Below are positions 59,302 through 64,000 of a DNA stretch of 64,000 nucleotides, in pieces. Source of the stretch: Curtobacterium sp. SGAir0471 (GTDB taxonomy: Bacteria > Actinomycetota > Actinomycetes > Actinomycetales > Microbacteriaceae). The position numbers and the translations under genes were made by a program. The DNA lies in the NCBI RefSeq assembly GCF_005490985.1, contig NZ_CP027869.1, positions 186,001 to 250,000 of the forward strand. The letters run 5' to 3'. The notes under the pieces were generated by a model. The model saw nothing but the letters and a program-made list of their open reading frames with translations, did not search any database and was not told the origin of the DNA. Position 1 is the first letter of the stretch. Every line of letters starts with the position of its first letter.

Positions 59302-60082
59302 CCTCGGGGCGGCGAGCGCCTCCGGCCGGTGTGGACGTGCGGGCTGCGCCGAGCGCCACGCGCGAACGTCGAGCCCAGCGACGGGCCGGGTTCGCTCGCC
59401 GTCCGTTGACCCGGAACGTGTGGAACGCGCGCCGGGTCCGTCGCACGACGGAAGCCGCCCCGGACAGCGGTCTCGCCGAGACCTCGACGGTGAGCGACCG
59501 GGTGGCGAGCACGTGCCACGCGGGGTCGAGCTGCATCGACAGGTCGACGTCGTCGTGCACCTCGGGGTCGTCCCGGTGCGCGCGCCCACGGACCGACGTC
59601 CACGTGGACCGGTGCAGCGCCATCGCCGAGCCGAACAGCGGCGGCCGGCCGAGCGCCGACCACATCAGCGCGAAGAACGGGCGCATGTAGAGCCCGTTCC
59701 AGACCTGCCGGAGGACGGCCCCACCATCCGCCGGACGGCCAGGGCCGGTGACGGCGACGACGCCGGGGGTGTCGAGCAGGCGGACAGCCTCGGCGATCCA
59801 CCCCGGCGGCGGGACCGAGTCGGCGTCGAGCCGGGCGATGACGTCGCCGGACGCGTGGTCGTAGCCGCGCGCCGAGGCCCGTGCGATGCCCCGGACCGGT
59901 TCGTGCAGGACCGTCGCACCGGCGGCGAGGGCGACCTCGACGCTGTGGTCGGTGCTGCCGTTGTCGACGACGACGACCTCGTGCGCGGGGTGGGTCTGGG
60001 CCGCCAGTGCCCGCAGGCAGCGGGCGAGGTGCTCGGCGTCGTCGAGCACGGGGACGACGACGGAGACCTGCGGCACGTCCAC
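59219..60082 (-). CDS. Glycosyltransferase family 2 protein
   Basis: 287 residues. GT-A fold: VSVVVPVLDDAEHLARCL, VVVDNGSTDHS (nucleotide-binding Asp), LDADSVPPPGW (metal DxD-type). The last 75 residues are Arg/Ala/Pro-rich and basic; the stop lies 83 bp inside the convergent XRE-cupin gene, so the tail may be a low-complexity extension. Sugar donor and acceptor unknown; no TM helix clear. Confidence 0.75.
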   Translation of the reverse strand: MDVPQVSVVVPVLDDAEHLARCLRALAAQTHPAHEVVVVDNGSTDHSVEVALAAGATVLHEPVRGIARASARGYDHASGDVIARLDADSVPPPGWIAEAVRLLDTPGVVAVTGPGRPADGGAVLRQVWNGLYMRPFFALMWSALGRPPLFGSAMALHRSTWTSVRGRAHRDDPEVHDDVDLSMQLDPAWHVLATRSLTVEVSARPLSGAASVVRRTRRAFHTFRVNGRRANPARRWARRSRVALGAARTSTPAGGARRPEVSRPVAAPVATARVPAPPAVRTGTAPR

Positions 60083-60184
60083 GATCCTGCCGGAGGTGCG
60101 CTGGGTGGACGGTCGGGCACCCGTCTGTGCGTGCCCTCAGCGCCGGGCGGCATGCGGTCCCGGCCCGGGGCGTTGACTGGTGGC

Positions 60185-60826
60185 ATGCAGCTGACGAAGT
60201 ACAACCACGCCACGGTCGTCCTCGAGCAGGACGGCACCACCCTCGTGCTCGACCCCGGTGCGTTCACGCCCGAGGCAGCCGACCTCGTCCGCTCCGCCAC
60301 CGCCGTGCTCGTCACGCACGAGCACTTCGACCACCTCGACGTCGACGCGGTGCGCGCCGGACTGGACGCGAACCCGGAGCTCGTCGTCCGCGGGCCCCGT
60401 CCGGTCGTCGACCAGCTCGGCGACCACGACGGCCGGGTCGTCGCCGTCGGGGCGGGCGACACCTTCTCGGTCGGTGCGTTCGACGTGCGTGTGTTCGGCG
60501 AGCAGCACGCCGTGATCCACCGCGACGTCCCGGTGATCCCGAACGTCGGGTACCTGGTCGACGGCACCGTGTTCCACCCGGGCGACGCCTACCTCGTCCC
60601 CGGTGTGCCGGTGCCGACCCTGCTCCTGCCGACGAGCGGTCCGTGGACGCACACGGCCGAGGCGGTCGACTACGTGCGCGAGGTGCAGCCGGAGCGCGTC
60701 GTGCAGATCCACGAGGCGATGCTCAGCGAGCTCGGGCAGCAGTCCACCGCGCGGTTCCTCGGACCGGACGTGCTCGGGACGGTGCCGGTCACGATCCTGG
60801 CGTCGGGCGAGTCGATCACGGTCTGA
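60185..60826 (+). CDS. Metallo-beta-lactamase-fold hydrolase
   Basis: 213 residues with the motif THEHFDHLD (HxHxDH) and further metal His in FGEQHAV, FHPGDAY (Asp) and IHEAM. The beta-lactamase superfamily layout resembles UlaG-like/L-ascorbate-6-P lactonase-like or unknown-hydrolase members. ATG at 60185 without a strong Shine-Dalgarno. Substrate unknown; the next gene is a HAD phosphatase. Confidence 0.85.
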   Translation: MQLTKYNHATVVLEQDGTTLVLDPGAFTPEAADLVRSATAVLVTHEHFDHLDVDAVRAGLDANPELVVRGPRPVVDQLGDHDGRVVAVGAGDTFSVGAFDVRVFGEQHAVIHRDVPVIPNVGYLVDGTVFHPGDAYLVPGVPVPTLLLPTSGPWTHTAEAVDYVREVQPERVVQIHEAMLSELGQQSTARFLGPDVLGTVPVTILASGESITV

Positions 60827-60861
60827 GTCGTCGCTCGCGGTCGGGGGAGCAGGCTGGACGG

Positions 60862-61542
60862 ATGCTCGACGCTCCCTCGACCGCGGTCCTCTTCGATATC
60901 GACGGCACCCTCGCCGACTCCAACTACGCGCACGTCGACGCCTGGTGGCGCGCCTTCCGGGCCGCCGGGGAGTCCGTCGACGCGTGGCGCATCCACCGGG
61001 CGATCGGCATGGACTCCGGACGGCTGCTCGCGGAGCTGCTGCCCGACGCGTCCGACGAGGTCCGGGACGAGGCGAAGCAGTTCCACACCGCGTTCTACTC
61101 GGAGCACATGCCGCAGCTCCGGCTCCTACCCGGGGCGCGGGAGCTGCTCGAGGCGGTCGCCGACGCCGGACACGCGGTCGTGCTCGCCACGAGCGCGCCC
61201 GAGTCGGAGCTGTCGGTGCTGCGCGACCTGCTCGACGCGTCCGCCTGGGTGACCGCGGAGACGAGCTCCGAGGACGTCGAACAGGCCAAGCCCGCCCCGG
61301 GGATCATCCAGGTGGCGCTCGACAAGGTCGGGGTCGCGGCGGACCGTGCGGTGATGGTGGGCGACGCGATGTGGGACGTCGAGTCGTCCGGGAAGGTCGG
61401 ACTGCCCTGCGTCGGCGTGATGACGGGTGGGATCGGCGGCGACGAGCTGCGGGGCGCCGGTGCCGCCGCCGTGTACGACGACGCGGCCGCCGTGCTCGCC
61501 GCGTTCCAGGCGGGCGAGGGGCCCATCGCCGCACTGGCCTGA
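60862..61542 (+). CDS. HAD family hydrolase (phosphatase-like)
   Basis: 226-residue HAD-IA protein: motif I FDIDGTLADSN, motif II in VVLATSAP, motif III Lys in EQAKPAPGI, motif IV GDAMWDVESS. Helical cap typical of phosphoglycolate phosphatase/beta-phosphoglucomutase relatives. ATG 6 nt after CAGGCT. Substrate not assignable. Confidence 0.87.
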   Translation: MLDAPSTAVLFDIDGTLADSNYAHVDAWWRAFRAAGESVDAWRIHRAIGMDSGRLLAELLPDASDEVRDEAKQFHTAFYSEHMPQLRLLPGARELLEAVADAGHAVVLATSAPESELSVLRDLLDASAWVTAETSSEDVEQAKPAPGIIQVALDKVGVAADRAVMVGDAMWDVESSGKVGLPCVGVMTGGIGGDELRGAGAAAVYDDAAAVLAAFQAGEGPIAALA

Positions 61543-61562
61543 GCGAGGACCGGCCCGCGCGA

Positions 61563-61588
61563 GCCCGCCGCGCGTGCGGCCGGCGGGC
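61563..61588. terminator. Hairpin after the HAD gene
   Basis: GCCCGCCG / CGGCGGGC with a 10-nt loop, about 20 bp after the stop codon. No T-tract. Confidence 0.55.
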
Positions 61589-61590
61589 CT

Positions 61591-61659
61591 CGAGTCTCGG
61601 TCCCAGCGACGTTCCTCGCGCCGGATCGCGCGAGATGTGTCGCTGAGCGCGAGTCTCGG
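61591..61659. repeat. Cruciform flanked by 10-bp direct repeats
   Basis: Direct repeat CGAGTCTCGG at 61591-61600 and 61650-61659 brackets a two-tier hairpin: CAGCGAC/GTCGCTG (61604-61610, 61639-61645) with inner CTCGCGC/GCGCGAG (61615-61621, 61628-61634). The flanking direct repeats are reminiscent of target-site duplications around a tiny element, but no transposase or known repeat family is recognised. Confidence 0.5.
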
Positions 61660-61693
61660 GCAGGTCACGCCGCGCGTGCGAGGATGGACGATC

Positions 61694-64000
<2,307 letters not shown>

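Overview
This is a 64 kb stretch of high-GC chromosome from an actinobacterium. The evidence is GTG starts, tightly overlapping genes, a resuscitation-promoting factor, LCP cell-wall proteins, a small MmpL exporter, DUF2510/DUF6314/SHOCT proteins and a CPA3 (Mnh/Mrp) antiporter. Style and content suggest Microbacteriaceae, perhaps Curtobacterium; that placement is from memory of gene styles and is unverified. I saw no rRNA, tRNA, CRISPR array, insertion sequence, phage or plasmid functions.

Layout. 1-3575: a zinc importer, with aztB-aztD-aztC on the minus strand and aztA diverging on plus around one shared AT-rich operator. 3597-5878: cutC and an M81 metallopeptidase. 6013-9522: a secreted serine protease, two short-chain dehydrogenases (SDRs), a VOC protein and a Dabb protein. 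9660-12878: a DUF3800-like gene lacking its N-terminus, a PAP2 phosphatase, and a divergent MFS exporter/MarR pair. 13112-16498: a second MFS protein, an epimerase and a DUF2510 membrane protein. 16795-23109: a complete six-gene mnh operon with mnhA and mnhB fused. 23249-28218: an SDR/SDR/GntR module, DedA, an SMP-30 lactonase and rlmC. 28580-37731: an envelope region (Rpf with a structured leader, two LCP proteins, MarR/MmpL, GntR, an ECF sigma factor, an endonuclease/phosphatase-family protein and a secreted acidic protein). 37891-43895: a stress SDR, a TetR pair, DUF2795, ThrE exporter, OsmC and an alcohol dehydrogenase. 43922-51798: GntR, then a peptide ABC importer carrying an internal gamma-glutamyltransferase. 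51958-62176: AlkD-type glycosylase, polysaccharide deacetylase, alcohol dehydrogenase, epimerase, SHOCT, DUF6314, pentapeptide repeats, a thioredoxin-reductase-like flavoprotein with an XRE-cupin regulator, glycosyltransferase, MBL hydrolase, HAD and GNAT. 62224-64000: TetR plus a truncated DHA2 exporter.

Three themes recur. (1) Many genes have a TANNNT hexamer only 6-8 nt before the start codon, the layout of leaderless mRNAs; where a divergent regulator is present, a palindrome usually lies on or near the promoter. (2) A roughly 48-bp palindromic intergenic element (outer arms GACGGACGGGAGGCGC) occurs at five clear sites plus two degraded ones, mostly at gene ends, and looks like a dispersed terminator family. 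(3) Operons are tightly coupled by ATGA/GTGA overlaps.

I found no clearly novel multi-gene system. The most original signals are the palindrome family, the leaderless promoter-operator modules (two with the upstream stop codon inside the -10 hexamer), the azt locus architecture and several unusual structured intergenic repeats.
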